Notes: generated from the letters alone by a model not told the origin. Shown: positions 1 to 8,854, counted from the stretch's first letter. The stretch is DNA of 64,000 nt from Sodalis praecaptivus (GCF_000517425.1 NZ_CP006569.1:620001-684000), one strand, 5' to 3'. A program made the numbers and translations.

Positions 1-1
1 C

Positions 2-835
2 CAACAGGCGTTTACCGCCACTGCGGCCCTGTACGCCAATTGCCATTTTGCCGACGTTTGGGGACTAGAGACACTGGGCGGCAGTGGCGCTCTGACGGCC
101 AGCCAGGCGCCGGACGTGCTGCACGTTATCGCGACCCGCGCGTTTGCGCGGCAGATGGGCTTTGCCACCTGGGATGAAGTCCTCAGCGCGCCCTTTTATG
201 CCGAAATTGACGACAAACCTTTCACCCTGCGCGTACAGCGCGTCGTGGATGACTTTTATTTGGGCGATCTTGGCGCCGAGCCGCAGCCGCTATTGCTTTT
301 CATTACCGACGATCGGCAGCAGTATGGCGCGTTGCGCGTGGACAACGAGGACCAGATGAGACGGGCCAAGCAGGTGCTGGCAAAGCAAATGCTTTCTCCC
401 GACGGCATGCAGACCGTGGCGGAGCTGCACGCGGCGCATTTCCATGACGGACGCCTGATGCAGCATATCATCAGGCTGGTGGCGCTGCTCAGCCTGTCGC
501 TGATGCTGCTAAGCGCCGTGATTATCGGCCAGTCTGAGTCGAGACGCTTGGCGAAAACATTGGCAATTATGGAGGCGCTGGGGGGATCGACCTATACCGG
601 TTTTGTCTATTTCTTAAAGCAAAATGGGGTGCCGCTGGCATTATCGCTGGCGGCAGCCGGCGTAGCGGGATGGGCGCTGCTGAATCGCTGGCTGGCGCAG
701 TACGAACGGGTGACGAGTCTGTGCTATGTCTGGGCGTTCGCCGCGCTGTTGGCGCTGGCGCTTGGCGTGGTGGCGGTCATGTCGCTCACGCTTGTGGCGG
801 ATGGTGCGCGGCATCGACGGCACGGTTTCGGCTAA
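2..835 (+). CDS. ABC transporter permease, FtsX/MacB-type (5' end outside window)
   Basis: The reading frame is open from the left edge and ends in TAA at 833-835, so only the C-terminal ~277 residues are present. What is visible is an extracytoplasmic domain followed by a hydrophobic stretch rich in L, S and V, a short basic loop (ESRRLAKTLAIMEALGGS), a second membrane segment and a third one near the end. That spacing and the loop ahead of the last helices are typical of the FtsX fold of MacB/LolC-type permeases. It is followed after 9 bp by an HlyD-type adaptor and then by the matching ATPase, so it probably forms a MacAB-like export complex in the inner membrane. The downstream radical SAM gene suggests a peptide cargo. 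Substrate not determinable. Confidence 0.75.
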   Translation, partial: QQAFTATAALYANCHFADVWGLETLGGSGALTASQAPDVLHVIATRAFARQMGFATWDEVLSAPFYAEIDDKPFTLRVQRVVDDFYLGDLGAEPQPLLLFITDDRQQYGALRVDNEDQMRRAKQVLAKQMLSPDGMQTVAELHAAHFHDGRLMQHIIRLVALLSLSLMLLSAVIIGQSESRRLAKTLAIMEALGGSTYTGFVYFLKQNGVPLALSLAAAGVAGWALLNRWLAQYERVTSLCYVWAFAALLALALGVVAVMSLTLVADGARHRRHGFG

Positions 836-844
836 GGGGCGCTG

Positions 845-2104
845 ATGGATATCAAAATCGACAAACCGGGCGGCATACATCGGCGGGCACGTTGGATTAC
901 CGCCGGCGCCGTGCTGGTGTTTCTGCTGATTCTGGGCCTGCTGTATTGGCTTATGTCGCGGGAAGGCGCGCTGACGGTTCCCCGCCGTGAGGTAACCTTT
1001 CATACCGTCCAGCGGCAGCCCTATACCGATATGCTGGTGGTACGCGCTATCGCGATCCCCAATGAAAGCGTGATCCTCTCCTCTGAACGCGGCGGCAAGG
1101 TGGTGGAGATCTGCAAATCCTCCTCCGATCCGGTGAAAAAGAATGACGTGATAGCCCGGCTGGCTAATTACGATTTTGTTCTGGATGTCACGTCGCGTAT
1201 CGCCAGCGCAACTGAACAAATCAACAATTTGCGCAATATGCGTATGCTGCTGGAACGCAACACCCGCGATACCAAGGTGGATCTGCAAAAGTCCTATTAC
1301 AACGTATTGAAAATTACCCGTAACATCGAGCGCAGCCGGCAGCTGCATGAAAAATCAGCTATTGCCCGCGCAACCTATGAAGATCTGCTCGATGAGTTGC
1401 AGCACTGGAAAACCAACTACGCCATATTTGAACAGCACAGCAAGGCTCAGGACAAAATGCTGCCGGTGCAGATTCACGAGATTGATGAATCTATTCGTCA
1501 ACTGGACAATCTGGTTGGCCTCATCAAGGGCGGGCTGGATCAGTTAGTGCTGACTTCGCCTATTGACGGCATTTTATCGTCCTCGCTGGACATCAAACCG
1601 GGTCAGCAGATAAAGCCCGGCGAAAAAGTGGCGGTGATCGACAATCTGGCCGCTTATCACTTCGAGGCCGAGTTCAGCGAATATTATCTGGATAAGATCC
1701 GCCGCGGCATGAAGGTGATGGCGCATAGCGGCGATGCGGATATCCCACTGGTCATCGATTCCGTTTCTCCCATGGTGGATAACGGTAAATTCAAAGCCAA
1801 GCTGGTGTTGTTACAGCCGCTGCAGCGGTTTCTCAAGCGCGGTCAGTCCGTGGAGGTGCGGCTCGCGCTGGCCGCTGCGGACGAGGCGCTGCTGGTGCCA
1901 TCGCGGGCGATTTTCTACCAACAGGGTCAGGCCAGGCTGTTCGTGAGCGATGCGCAACGGCGGCGCGCCGTTAAGACGGCGGTAACGATCAAGCCGACGG
2001 GCGGGGCACAAACCGCGGTTATCAGTGGCCTGCAGGAGGGGCAGCAGGTGGTTGCTTTCGCCAACAACCAGTACCAAAAAAACAACCTTATTGAGTTTAA
2101 GTGA
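845..2104 (+). CDS. HlyD/MacA-family periplasmic adaptor subunit
   Basis: 419 residues, ATG start. A single N-terminal membrane anchor (about residues 20-38, LLILGLLYWL) is followed by a first half-lipoyl segment, a long alpha-helical hairpin (about 115-215, rich in Q, N, R, K and L) and the returning barrel segment with the characteristic LTSPIDGILSS motif near residue 240. The C-terminal part (LLVPSRAIFYQQGQARLFV) is a typical membrane-proximal domain. Such adaptors bridge an inner-membrane ABC permease and an outer-membrane channel. It is nine bases behind the permease and one base ahead of the ATPase, so the three are cotranscribed. No outer-membrane channel is encoded here, so TolC is the likely partner (inference). 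Confidence 0.85.
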   Translation: MDIKIDKPGGIHRRARWITAGAVLVFLLILGLLYWLMSREGALTVPRREVTFHTVQRQPYTDMLVVRAIAIPNESVILSSERGGKVVEICKSSSDPVKKNDVIARLANYDFVLDVTSRIASATEQINNLRNMRMLLERNTRDTKVDLQKSYYNVLKITRNIERSRQLHEKSAIARATYEDLLDELQHWKTNYAIFEQHSKAQDKMLPVQIHEIDESIRQLDNLVGLIKGGLDQLVLTSPIDGILSSSLDIKPGQQIKPGEKVAVIDNLAAYHFEAEFSEYYLDKIRRGMKVMAHSGDADIPLVIDSVSPMVDNGKFKAKLVLLQPLQRFLKRGQSVEVRLALAAADEALLVPSRAIFYQQGQARLFVSDAQRRRAVKTAVTIKPTGGAQTAVISGLQEGQQVVAFANNQYQKNNLIEFK

Positions 2105-2105
2105 C

Positions 2106-2765
2106 ATGATTTGCATTGAAAACGCTGAAAAATTTTTTTTGACGCGGACCATCAAAACCTTGGCGTTGAATACGTTGAGCCTATCGGTGGCGGCCGGCGA
2201 GTTTGTCGCGGTCATGGGGCCATCGGGATCAGGGAAAACGACCCTGTTGAACGTTATTGGTCTGTTTGAATCGCTGAATGCGGGGCGTCTGGTGCTGGCG
2301 GGACATGATGCCGCCGGTCTCGGTAACGCGCAGAAAGTGACGCTGCGTCGACAGTTGATAGGGTATGTCTTTCAATCGTTTAACCTTATTAGTCCGCTAA
2401 CGGTGGAAGAAAACGTCGCGCTGCCGTTGAAATATCGCAGCGTGCCGGCGGCGGAGCGGCGGCAACGGGTCGCCGCCGCGCTGGCATCTCTCGGACTGCA
2501 AAACCGCGCTCAGCACTACCCCGCTCAGCTTTCCGGGGGGCAGCAACAGCGGGTGGCCATCGCCCGCGCCATGATTTCCCGACCTCCGCTGATTCTGGCG
2601 GATGAGCCCACCGGCAATCTGGACAGTAAAACCAGCCGCGACGTGCTTGTGCTGCTGCGCGAAATCCATCGGCAGGGTACCACGGTTATCATGGTGACCC
2701 ATTCCGATGACGCAGCGGGCTACGCCAGCCGTGTTCTCATGATGAGGGACGGCTATATCGACTGA
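2106..2765 (+). CDS. ABC transporter ATP-binding protein, LolD/MacB type
   Basis: 219 residues starting at the ATG at 2106, one base after the adaptor's stop; an in-frame start further upstream would run through the adaptor gene and is rejected. Walker A is GPSGSGKTT (about residues 38-46), the Q-loop is YVFQSFNLI, the signature motif LSGGQQQR, Walker [14 protein letters not shown], and the H-loop VTHSDD. The length and the GNLDS after Walker B match the MacB/LolD subgroup, which power FtsX-type permeases rather than classic importers. It completes a permease-adaptor-ATPase exporter and sits 22 bp ahead of the radical SAM gene. Confidence 0.92.
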   Translation: MICIENAEKFFLTRTIKTLALNTLSLSVAAGEFVAVMGPSGSGKTTLLNVIGLFESLNAGRLVLAGHDAAGLGNAQKVTLRRQLIGYVFQSFNLISPLTVEENVALPLKYRSVPAAERRQRVAAALASLGLQNRAQHYPAQLSGGQQQRVAIARAMISRPPLILADEPTGNLDSKTSRDVLVLLREIHRQGTTVIMVTHSDDAAGYASRVLMMRDGYID

Positions 2766-2787
2766 CCGACAATAAGGAAGGCCCATC

Positions 2788-4104
2788 ATGAATGGAATCA
2801 TACCGGTAAAGGATATTACCCAGGCCTCGTTGGATCCCCCGTTCGCCAAAATGGCGTCAAACCACTATCGCGATCTCGCGGCTTATATGATCGGGCGGCT
2901 ACCGGCAGAACAACTGCTAACGCGCGATGAAAGGGCCCTCTACCAACGCGAGCGGCAAATTTCACCGTGCGCAAAGCCGCTAGGCTGCGGTAAATTGGTA
3001 GTGGTGTTGAAGGCCACCCGATGCTGTAATTTACGCTGTACTTACTGCCATTCTTGGGCCGAAGGGCCGGAACAAACCATGTCGTTTGCCGTGTTGACCA
3101 GGGCGCTGCGGCGGATCCTGACGCTGCCGGACATCCATCGATTTGAATTCGTCTGGCACGGCGGCGAGGTGACCATGCTAAGACCCGATTTTTTCAAGAA
3201 ATTGATTTGGCTGCAGGAGCAGTTCCGCAAGCCGGGGGATGTCATCACCAATTCCATGCAGTCCAATGCGGTAAGCCTCTCGCCCGCCTGGCTGCAATTT
3301 CTTGAAGCCATCGGCATGAGCGTCGGCATCAGCCTGGACGGCGTGCCGGCGATTAACGACACGCGCCGGCTGGATAAACGCGGTCGCGGCACCGCTGCGC
3401 GCGTGGCCGAAACCATCGGTAGACTGCGCGAACGCGGGATCCCCTATGGCGCGCTCATCGTCGTGGACCGCCAGCTATACCATAGCGACATGCGCGCTAT
3501 GCTGGAATATTTTCGCCAAATAGCGCTGACCAATATCGAATTCCTCAATATCGTGCCCGATAATCGCCTGACGCCAAACGGTGACCCGGGAGAGGGGTAT
3601 ATTACTTATCGGCAATTCATCGCGTTTTTGAGCAAGATGTTTTTATTATGGTGGCAAAACTATCGCACGGTGATTGCCATTCCGATGTTTGAGGATTTTA
3701 TCCGGGTGCTGAGCCATCCGACCGCCCGGCTTTCCGCGTGCTATTGGAGCGGCGATTGCGCGCGCGAGGTCATTACGCTTGAGCCAAACGGCACCGTCAC
3801 GCCATGCGATAAATATGTCGGGATGAAAAATAATAATTATGGTTCATTGATCGATAATGATTTAGCGACGCTGTTGGACAGCGCCGCCCATTACCGTCGG
3901 GCGGCCAGAGAAGCGAGGCATGCCCGTCAGGCAATGAAACATTGCCAATGGTTTACGATGTGTCGCGGCGGCTGTCCGCACGATCGTCTGATCAACCGAC
4001 GTCATGCGCCGGATCATGAGGAAAACTGCTGTGGCACGGGCGTACTGATTGAGACCATCAATCAGTGTCTAACAAAAGCGACCATGACAACGCATAGCCG
4101 GTAG
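2788..4104 (+). CDS. Radical SAM/SPASM domain enzyme, probable peptide maturase
   Basis: 438 residues, ATG preceded by AAGGAAGG. The radical SAM cluster motif CxxxCxxC is at Cys80, Cys84 and Cys87, followed by HSW and a typical WHGGEV turn (about residue 123) and SLDG (about 188). The C-terminal half carries a SPASM-like cysteine set: CYWSGDC, then TPCDKY after PNG, and near the end HCQWFTMCRGGCPHDR and ENCC. This architecture belongs to the anaerobic sulfatase-maturase / RiPP-maturase group, which bind auxiliary iron-sulfur clusters and modify peptide side chains. No sulfatase is nearby, while an ABC exporter lies directly upstream, so a ribosomal peptide modification system is the better reading. 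The XyeB-type maturases of Xenorhabdus/Yersinia/Erwinia are a possible match that I cannot confirm. No precursor peptide is evident within the window. Confidence 0.85.
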   Translation: MNGIIPVKDITQASLDPPFAKMASNHYRDLAAYMIGRLPAEQLLTRDERALYQRERQISPCAKPLGCGKLVVVLKATRCCNLRCTYCHSWAEGPEQTMSFAVLTRALRRILTLPDIHRFEFVWHGGEVTMLRPDFFKKLIWLQEQFRKPGDVITNSMQSNAVSLSPAWLQFLEAIGMSVGISLDGVPAINDTRRLDKRGRGTAARVAETIGRLRERGIPYGALIVVDRQLYHSDMRAMLEYFRQIALTNIEFLNIVPDNRLTPNGDPGEGYITYRQFIAFLSKMFLLWWQNYRTVIAIPMFEDFIRVLSHPTARLSACYWSGDCAREVITLEPNGTVTPCDKYVGMKNNNYGSLIDNDLATLLDSAAHYRRAAREARHARQAMKHCQWFTMCRGGCPHDRLINRRHAPDHEENCCGTGVLIETINQCLTKATMTTHSR

Positions 4105-4490
4105 CCTGGAGCGCCTTGGCCCGCGACGAGGCGTTGTAAGCCCGCACGGGGCGCCTTTGCCCGCCGCGAGGCGCCCTAGCTCGGACGAACCCTTTTCTCG
4201 CGGCAAGCCTTGTTAGCCTGGTCAGGCCGCTTGGGCGTTAAACCGGTAAGTGCGGCGTATCCACCCGGCCATCGTTGCCGATAGCGCCTGCAAAAGGGGC
4301 GTGCAGGCCGGGCAAGTGCGCGCGATAACTCTGGGCCGATCGTGGCGCGCACGGCGTTGCCTCCCGCGGGTCCCTGTGCCCTTTAGTCGAATTAAAAAGT
4401 CAGATCCGGTATTTCTTCCCTTAACTAACGTGGCATGCTGATGACAGGTAAGGGCCGGTTGCGGCCGCGACATTGACACGGGAGAAAACG
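4105..4490. other. Intergenic region with imperfect 40-bp periodic repeat
   Basis: No convincing gene. Two 23-base copies, 21 of 23 identical, lie at 4111-4133 and 4151-4173 (starting GCGCCTT and ending GAGGCG), giving a 40-bp period. The rest is GC-rich up to the ada ribosome binding site. A short precursor peptide for the upstream radical SAM enzyme was looked for here and not seen. Confidence 0.6.
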
Positions 4491-5582
4491 ATGGCTTCGA
4501 CGAATGTGCCGGTAGATGAAATAACCCATGATCCCCGCTGGAAGGCGATTGAGCGTCGGGATACGGCGGCGGACGGCACCTTTGTATATGGCGTCGTCAC
4601 TACCGGCATTTTCTGCTCGCCCTCTTGCGCCTCGCGCCGGCCACGGCCGGAAAATGTCCGTTTCTTCAGCGACGGCGATAGTGCGCTGGCGGCGGGTTTT
4701 CGCCCCTGTAAACGTTGCCGGCAAGGCTTGCCGTCGCGGGCGTCGGATCATGCGGCGCGCATCGCGCGCGCCTGCCGCCAGATTGAATCGGCACAGACGC
4801 CGCCGGCATTGAATGCGCTGGCGGCGCAGGCCGGCATGAGCGCCAGCCACTTTCACCGGGTGTTTAAAGCCGCGACCGGCCTCACGCCGCATGCCTATGC
4901 GGTAGGCTGTCGCCAGGGCCGCATGCGTCAGGCGCTGGCGGGCGCCGAGAACATTACCGGCGTGATGTATGATACCGGTTACCGGTCAAGCGGCCGTTTT
5001 TACAGCGAGGCGGAGCAGACGCTGGGGATGACACCTGCCATGTTCCGCGCCGGTGGCAAAGGGATGCGCATTCACGTTTCCGTTGGCCATTGTTCGCTGG
5101 GTGAGATTTTAGTGGCCCACAGCGAACGCGGTATCTGCGCCATTTTGCTTGGCGATGACGCCGGTCAGCTACTGCGGGAACTGCGCGAGACATTCCCCCA
5201 CGGGGAGCTGCTGGGCAGCGATGCGGCGTATCAGCAGCGGGTTGCGCAGGTCATACGCTTTGTCGACGCGCCGCGATCCGGTCTCGATTTGCCGCTGGAC
5301 ATTCGCGGTACCGCTTTTCAGCAGCGGGTGTGGCAAGTGCTGCGCGCCATCGCGCCAGGGGAGACGCTAAGCTATCGCCAGGTGGCGGAGCGCGTCGGCG
5401 CACCCGGTGCGGTGCGGGCGGTGGCCGGCGCCTGTGCCGCCAATCTGCTTGCCGTGGCTATCCCCTGTCACCGGGTGGTCCGCAGCGACGGCACGCTGTC
5501 GGGCTATCGTTGGGGGGTTGAACGTAAACGCCAACTGCTGGCGCAGGAGGCCGACGACGGCGAGGCGCCGGGAGAGGAATAA
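4491..5582 (+). CDS. ada: Ada: adaptive-response regulator and O6-methylguanine-DNA methyltransferase
   Basis: 363 residues starting at the ATG at 4491, preceded by GGGAGAAA; an in-frame TTG six codons earlier is less likely. Domain order is that of E. coli Ada: an N-terminal zinc domain with Cys42, Cys46, Cys73 and Cys76 (first Cys would accept methyl from phosphotriesters), an AraC-type HTH (about 95-180), and a C-terminal MGMT domain with the acceptor motif PCHRVV (Cys about 326) followed by SGYRWG. The protein repairs O6-methylguanine and, once methylated on the N-terminal Cys, activates its own regulon. No alkB or alkA follows; the next gene is on the opposite strand. Confidence 0.95.
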   Translation: MASTNVPVDEITHDPRWKAIERRDTAADGTFVYGVVTTGIFCSPSCASRRPRPENVRFFSDGDSALAAGFRPCKRCRQGLPSRASDHAARIARACRQIESAQTPPALNALAAQAGMSASHFHRVFKAATGLTPHAYAVGCRQGRMRQALAGAENITGVMYDTGYRSSGRFYSEAEQTLGMTPAMFRAGGKGMRIHVSVGHCSLGEILVAHSERGICAILLGDDAGQLLRELRETFPHGELLGSDAAYQQRVAQVIRFVDAPRSGLDLPLDIRGTAFQQRVWQVLRAIAPGETLSYRQVAERVGAPGAVRAVAGACAANLLAVAIPCHRVVRSDGTLSGYRWGVERKRQLLAQEADDGEAPGEE

Positions 5583-5619
5583 CGCTTTGCGCAGCCGCGG
5601 GCGCCGGGATGCGTTAGCG

Positions 5620-6810
5620 TTACACGCTGCGCCGGCGCCGCGTGGGCAGCAACTGTATTCCCCAGACCGCGATGCCCGCCATCAGGCCCCAGAACGCCGC
5701 GCCGATGCCGAGCAGGGTGATACCGGAGGCCGTGACCAAAAAGGTGATGATGGCCGCATCACGGTGCTCTTCGTCCTGAAGCGCGCGGTGCAGGCTGCCG
5801 GCGATGGTGCCGAGCAGCGCCAGGCCGGCGAGGGTATGGATGAGCGGAGCCGGCAGCGCGCTGAAAAGCTGGCCGATGGATCCGCCAAACAGGCCGGTAA
5901 GCAGATAAAATCCGCCGGCCGCCGCGGCCGCCATGTAGCGCCGGGCCGGATCGGGGTGCGCCTCCGGGCTAAGGCAGACGGCGGCGCTGATGGCGGCAAT
6001 ACAGATGGAAAAGCCGCCAAAGGGCGCCAGCACTAGCGATGCCAGCGCGGTCCAGGCGACGAGCGGTGATACCGGCGCAGGGTAGCCGGCGGCCTGTAGC
6101 GTCGCGACGCCCGGCGCGTTCTGCGAGGCCATGGTGACGATAAAAAACGGCAGGGCGATGCCCATTAACGAGGTAAAGTTAAAACGCGGCGTTATCCATT
6201 GCGGGGTGGCTATGTGCAGCGGTTGCGCGCCCATCGTAATGTCGCCCTGCCAGGCCGCCACCGCCAAACCCGCCGCTAGCGCTAGCAACACGGCGAAACG
6301 CGGCAGCAGCCGACGGGCGAGCAGGAAACACAGGCACATGGCGAACGTTAGAGTGAATTGGCTTTGCAGCGAAACAAACGCCGCCAGACCAAAACGCAGC
6401 AGTATCCCCGCCAGCATCGCCGCCGCAATGCTCTGTGGAATATGCGCCATCAGCCTGGCGAAAAGACCGGTGACGCCGCACAAGAGGATCAGTCCCGAGG
6501 CGAAAATAAACACCCCTATTGCCTCCGCCAAAGGCGTGCCCGGCAGGCTGGTGGCCAGCAGGGCCGCCCCGGGCGTTGACCAGGCGGTGAGTATCGGCAT
6601 TTTGTACCACAGCGACAATCCGAGAGACGTGATGCCGATCCCCAGGCCGAGCATGGTCAGCCAGCCGCCGATTTGCGCCGGCGAAGCGCCGGCCGCCGCC
6701 GCTGCCTGAAAAATAATTGCCGCGGTACTGGTGTAGCCCACCAACACCGCGATAAATCCGGCGATAACGGCAGACAAAGAGAGATCGGATAGCCTTGCGC
6801 GGGCCGACAT
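5620..6810 (-). CDS. benE: Benzoate/H+ symporter-like transporter, BenE family
   Basis: 396 residues from the ATG at 6808-6810 (MSARARL); the frame extends upstream but without the conserved N-terminus. The protein is almost entirely hydrophobic with about 11-12 membrane segments, beginning LSAVIAGFIAVLVGYTSTAA, and contains the PGAALL and FGGFSICIAA elements typical of BenE/YdcO. It should be an inner-membrane secondary transporter. The E. coli counterpart ydcO is also divergent from sutR (ydcN), exactly as here, so synteny supports the call. A 16-bp perfect palindrome in the shared intergenic region is a candidate operator. True substrate is unproven; benzoate is the family label. Confidence 0.88.
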   Translation of the reverse strand: MSARARLSDLSLSAVIAGFIAVLVGYTSTAAIIFQAAAAAGASPAQIGGWLTMLGLGIGITSLGLSLWYKMPILTAWSTPGAALLATSLPGTPLAEAIGVFIFASGLILLCGVTGLFARLMAHIPQSIAAAMLAGILLRFGLAAFVSLQSQFTLTFAMCLCFLLARRLLPRFAVLLALAAGLAVAAWQGDITMGAQPLHIATPQWITPRFNFTSLMGIALPFFIVTMASQNAPGVATLQAAGYPAPVSPLVAWTALASLVLAPFGGFSICIAAISAAVCLSPEAHPDPARRYMAAAAAGGFYLLTGLFGGSIGQLFSALPAPLIHTLAGLALLGTIAGSLHRALQDEEHRDAAIITFLVTASGITLLGIGAAFWGLMAGIAVWGIQLLPTRRRRSV

Positions 6811-6909
6811 AGTATAAGATCTCCAAATTGAGCGCGCGCTCGCACGCCTGGCGTTGAACGGGGCCGTGCGCGCCGGGGTCTCGCGCGTGCCGGCAGGAAG
6901 TGAGTTATC

Positions 6910-6925
6910 GTGCGTTATAACGCAC
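6910..6925. promoter_or_regulatory. Perfect 16-bp palindrome, candidate SutR operator
   Basis: GTGCGTTATAACGCAC reads the same on both strands and lies between the divergent benE and sutR genes, 97 bp upstream of sutR and 100 bp upstream of benE. An HTH dimer site controlling both promoters is the natural inference; binding is not shown. Confidence 0.5.
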
Positions 6926-7021
6926 AGCCTGCCGGTGAAGATAGCATCGTGCGCGACAAGGTACAACCGCACTCAGCGCCGCTACGGGTATCCGTCCCGA
7001 CCTCGAACCAGAAGGAATCCC

Positions 7022-7582
7022 ATGCAAGGAGTAACCGAACAGATCGCCCACACGCTCAAGACCATGCGCAAAGTGCGCGGCTGGAGCCTGGCACATGCCG
7101 CGCAACATACCGGGGTGAGCAAAGCGATGCTCGGGCAAATTGAGCGCGGCGAATCCAGCCCCACCGTCGCCACGCTGTGGAAAATTGCCAGCGGAATGAA
7201 TGTCGCCTTTTCGGCGTTTCTTGAGGATCAGGGGATTGCCGGCTGGGGCGGCCGGCGCAGCGAAGCGCCGGTGTTTCTTGAAACGGGGGGCGGTATGCGC
7301 GTGGTGTCGCTGTTTCCCTTCGATCCGGCCTTGGGATTTGAAATGTTCATCGTCGATCTGGCCCCTGGGACGCGCAGCGTGTCGTCACCGCATGCCAGGG
7401 GCGTGGTAGAGCATGTTGCGGTAATCGAAGGCGTTCTGGCGTTGACGGTTGACGGCGTGGCGCATCGTTTGACGGCGGGGCAGGGCATACGTTTTGCAGC
7501 CGACTGCCAGCATAGCTATCACAACCCGAATGCGGATCGGGTGCGGTTCCATGATTTGATCCATTATCCCGAGCTGGCCTGA
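7022..7582 (+). CDS. sutR: SutR-like XRE-family regulator with cupin domain
   Basis: 186 residues from the ATG at 7022 (MQGVTEQ), preceded by AGAAGGA; in-frame upstream starts add an unrelated leader and are rejected. Residues ~8-65 form a Cro/XRE HTH (LKTMRKVRGWSLAHAA, then GVSKAMLGQIERGESSPT), and residues ~105-180 a small cupin barrel (HARGVVEHVAVIEG, then GQGIRF). HTH plus cupin regulators usually sense a small ligand in the cupin pocket. The divergent BenE-type transporter gives the same gene pair as E. coli ydcN/ydcO. The E. coli protein is linked to sulfur utilisation; whether that applies here is inference. Confidence 0.85.
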   Translation: MQGVTEQIAHTLKTMRKVRGWSLAHAAQHTGVSKAMLGQIERGESSPTVATLWKIASGMNVAFSAFLEDQGIAGWGGRRSEAPVFLETGGGMRVVSLFPFDPALGFEMFIVDLAPGTRSVSSPHARGVVEHVAVIEGVLALTVDGVAHRLTAGQGIRFAADCQHSYHNPNADRVRFHDLIHYPELA

Positions 7583-7798
7583 GCGGCACACCGCGCCGGA
7601 CCCGGCACGGGCGCTCGAACCTGCCAACGCGAGAATCGGCAGGCGCTTAACACAACGGCATTGACTGTGGCGGCCGCTCGATCCTGCCAGCGCTTGATCG
7701 AGCCGACGCTAAATCCCGCCAATGCCTGACACAGGCCGTTCTCAACCTCCAGGCTGCGCTTTATAACGCTCAATCCAGCCCTGCCGGGCGTTAATTGC

Positions 7799-8809
7799 TT
7801 AGCGGTATAACTTGCGCACCGGCGGGGTCAGCCCGCGGTATTGGCGCCAGTGCGCCAGCGTGATCCGCGTCAGACGGCCGAGTCCCTGATAAAAAGGGTG
7901 CACGGTGCCCTCGCAAAGCAGCGTCAGAAAACGCGGCGCCCAAGGCAGAAGATGCTCCTCCAGCAGGGTATCCAGCGAGGACGGGGCGTTTTCCGCCAGC
8001 CAGGCGCTGAGCAACAGCAGCAGACCGCAATGATCTTCCGGTTCATTCGTCGCCAGAGCGGGAGCGATCCCTCGCTGTCGTAGCCAGGCCCGCAGCGCCA
8101 GCGTGGATTCGCCGTATACTACGCTTTCCTCATCCAGATAAACCGATCCCCATTGGGGAGCGGGTAGCGCGTGCGGCCCGAGAAACAAGCGCTGAAATTC
8201 CTGCTCCAGGGTTGCGCGCTGGTCGGCGACCAATCCCTGTTGCATTAACGCCCCTGCCTCGGCCAGCCCCGGCAGCGCCGGCCACTCCTCCAGCCAGGCA
8301 TCCCCGGCCAGCGCATGCAGCAGCGGTTGCTGCTCCGGCCGTGCGGGGGAGTAATAAAGCAAGGCCCCCAGCGTTCGGCCGGTAAACGCTATCGTGCGGA
8401 GCGCCTCCTCTGGTGAAGCGCAAAGTGCGGTTGCCTCGCCGTTGGCGGACGTGCCGCAATGTAGGGCTGCATCGCCGTTGCCGGCAGCGCCGCAAGATGG
8501 GGTTGCCTCGCCGTTGGCGGACGTGCCGCAATGTAGGGCTGCTTCGCCGTTGCCGGCAGCGCCGCAAGATGAGGTTCTCACGCCGTTGCCGGCAGCGCCG
8601 CTAGATGAGGTTGCCGCGTCGTTGCCGGCAGCGCCGCGATGCGCCGTTGCTCTGCCGCCGCAAGCCGCACCGCAATCCACGGTAACCGCGCCGACGTCGG
8701 ACGGGCGGCTATCCGCCGACGCCGCGCGAAGATCGCCGTTGCCGCGCTGGCGAACCGCCCCCGGCCGCGGCGAACAATCACGGCGTTGAGCAGGAGAAAA
8801 ATCAGTCAT
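7799..8809 (-). CDS. dmsD: DmsD/TorD-family redox enzyme maturation chaperone with repeat-bearing N-terminal extension
   Basis: 336 residues from the ATG at 8807-8809, chosen because AAGGAGT lies just upstream; usual DmsD is about 200 residues. The C-terminal ~200 residues are the chaperone: PEEALRTIAFTGRTLGALLYY, EFQRLFLGPH..PAPQWGSVYLD, and the signature NEPEDHCGLLL. The first ~135 residues are instead low complexity, made of 12-residue repeats of the form GAAGNGxA / GTSANGEAT with Cys, encoded by a 36-bp tandem array (8429-8644). The frame stays open throughout, so it may be translated, but the extension is not part of the family fold. DmsD binds the twin-arginine leader of DmsA and helps cofactor loading; it is the last gene of the dms operon. 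A shorter start inside or after the repeats is possible. Confidence 0.85.
   Translation of the reverse strand: MTDFSPAQRRDCSPRPGAVRQRGNGDLRAASADSRPSDVGAVTVDCGAACGGRATAHRGAAGNDAATSSSGAAGNGVRTSSCGAAGNGEAALHCGTSANGEATPSCGAAGNGDAALHCGTSANGEATALCASPEEALRTIAFTGRTLGALLYYSPARPEQQPLLHALAGDAWLEEWPALPGLAEAGALMQQGLVADQRATLEQEFQRLFLGPHALPAPQWGSVYLDEESVVYGESTLALRAWLRQRGIAPALATNEPEDHCGLLLLLSAWLAENAPSSLDTLLEEHLLPWAPRFLTLLCEGTVHPFYQGLGRLTRITLAHWRQYRGLTPPVRKLYR
8429..8644. repeat. 36-bp tandem repeat x6 inside dmsD
   Basis: Six consecutive 36-bp units. Units 1 and 3 are identical; units 2 and 4 differ by two bases; together they make a 72-bp super-repeat present twice, followed by two more diverged units. Since 36 is divisible by three, copy changes keep the dmsD frame and add or remove 12 residues. 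Confidence 0.95.
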
Positions 8810-8854
8810 CATCGACTCCTTGGCAAGGCGGGCAGCCACCGACCGCCCGCGCGC

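Noticed and set aside
641-1348. 235-codon open frame antisense to the permease and adaptor genes
   Set aside because: Lies across two real genes; His/Arg/Gln-rich composition typical of antisense shadows.
7620-7643. Hairpin CCTGCC..GGCAGG downstream of sutR
   Set aside because: Six-base stem, 12-base loop and no following T-run; too weak to report as a terminator.
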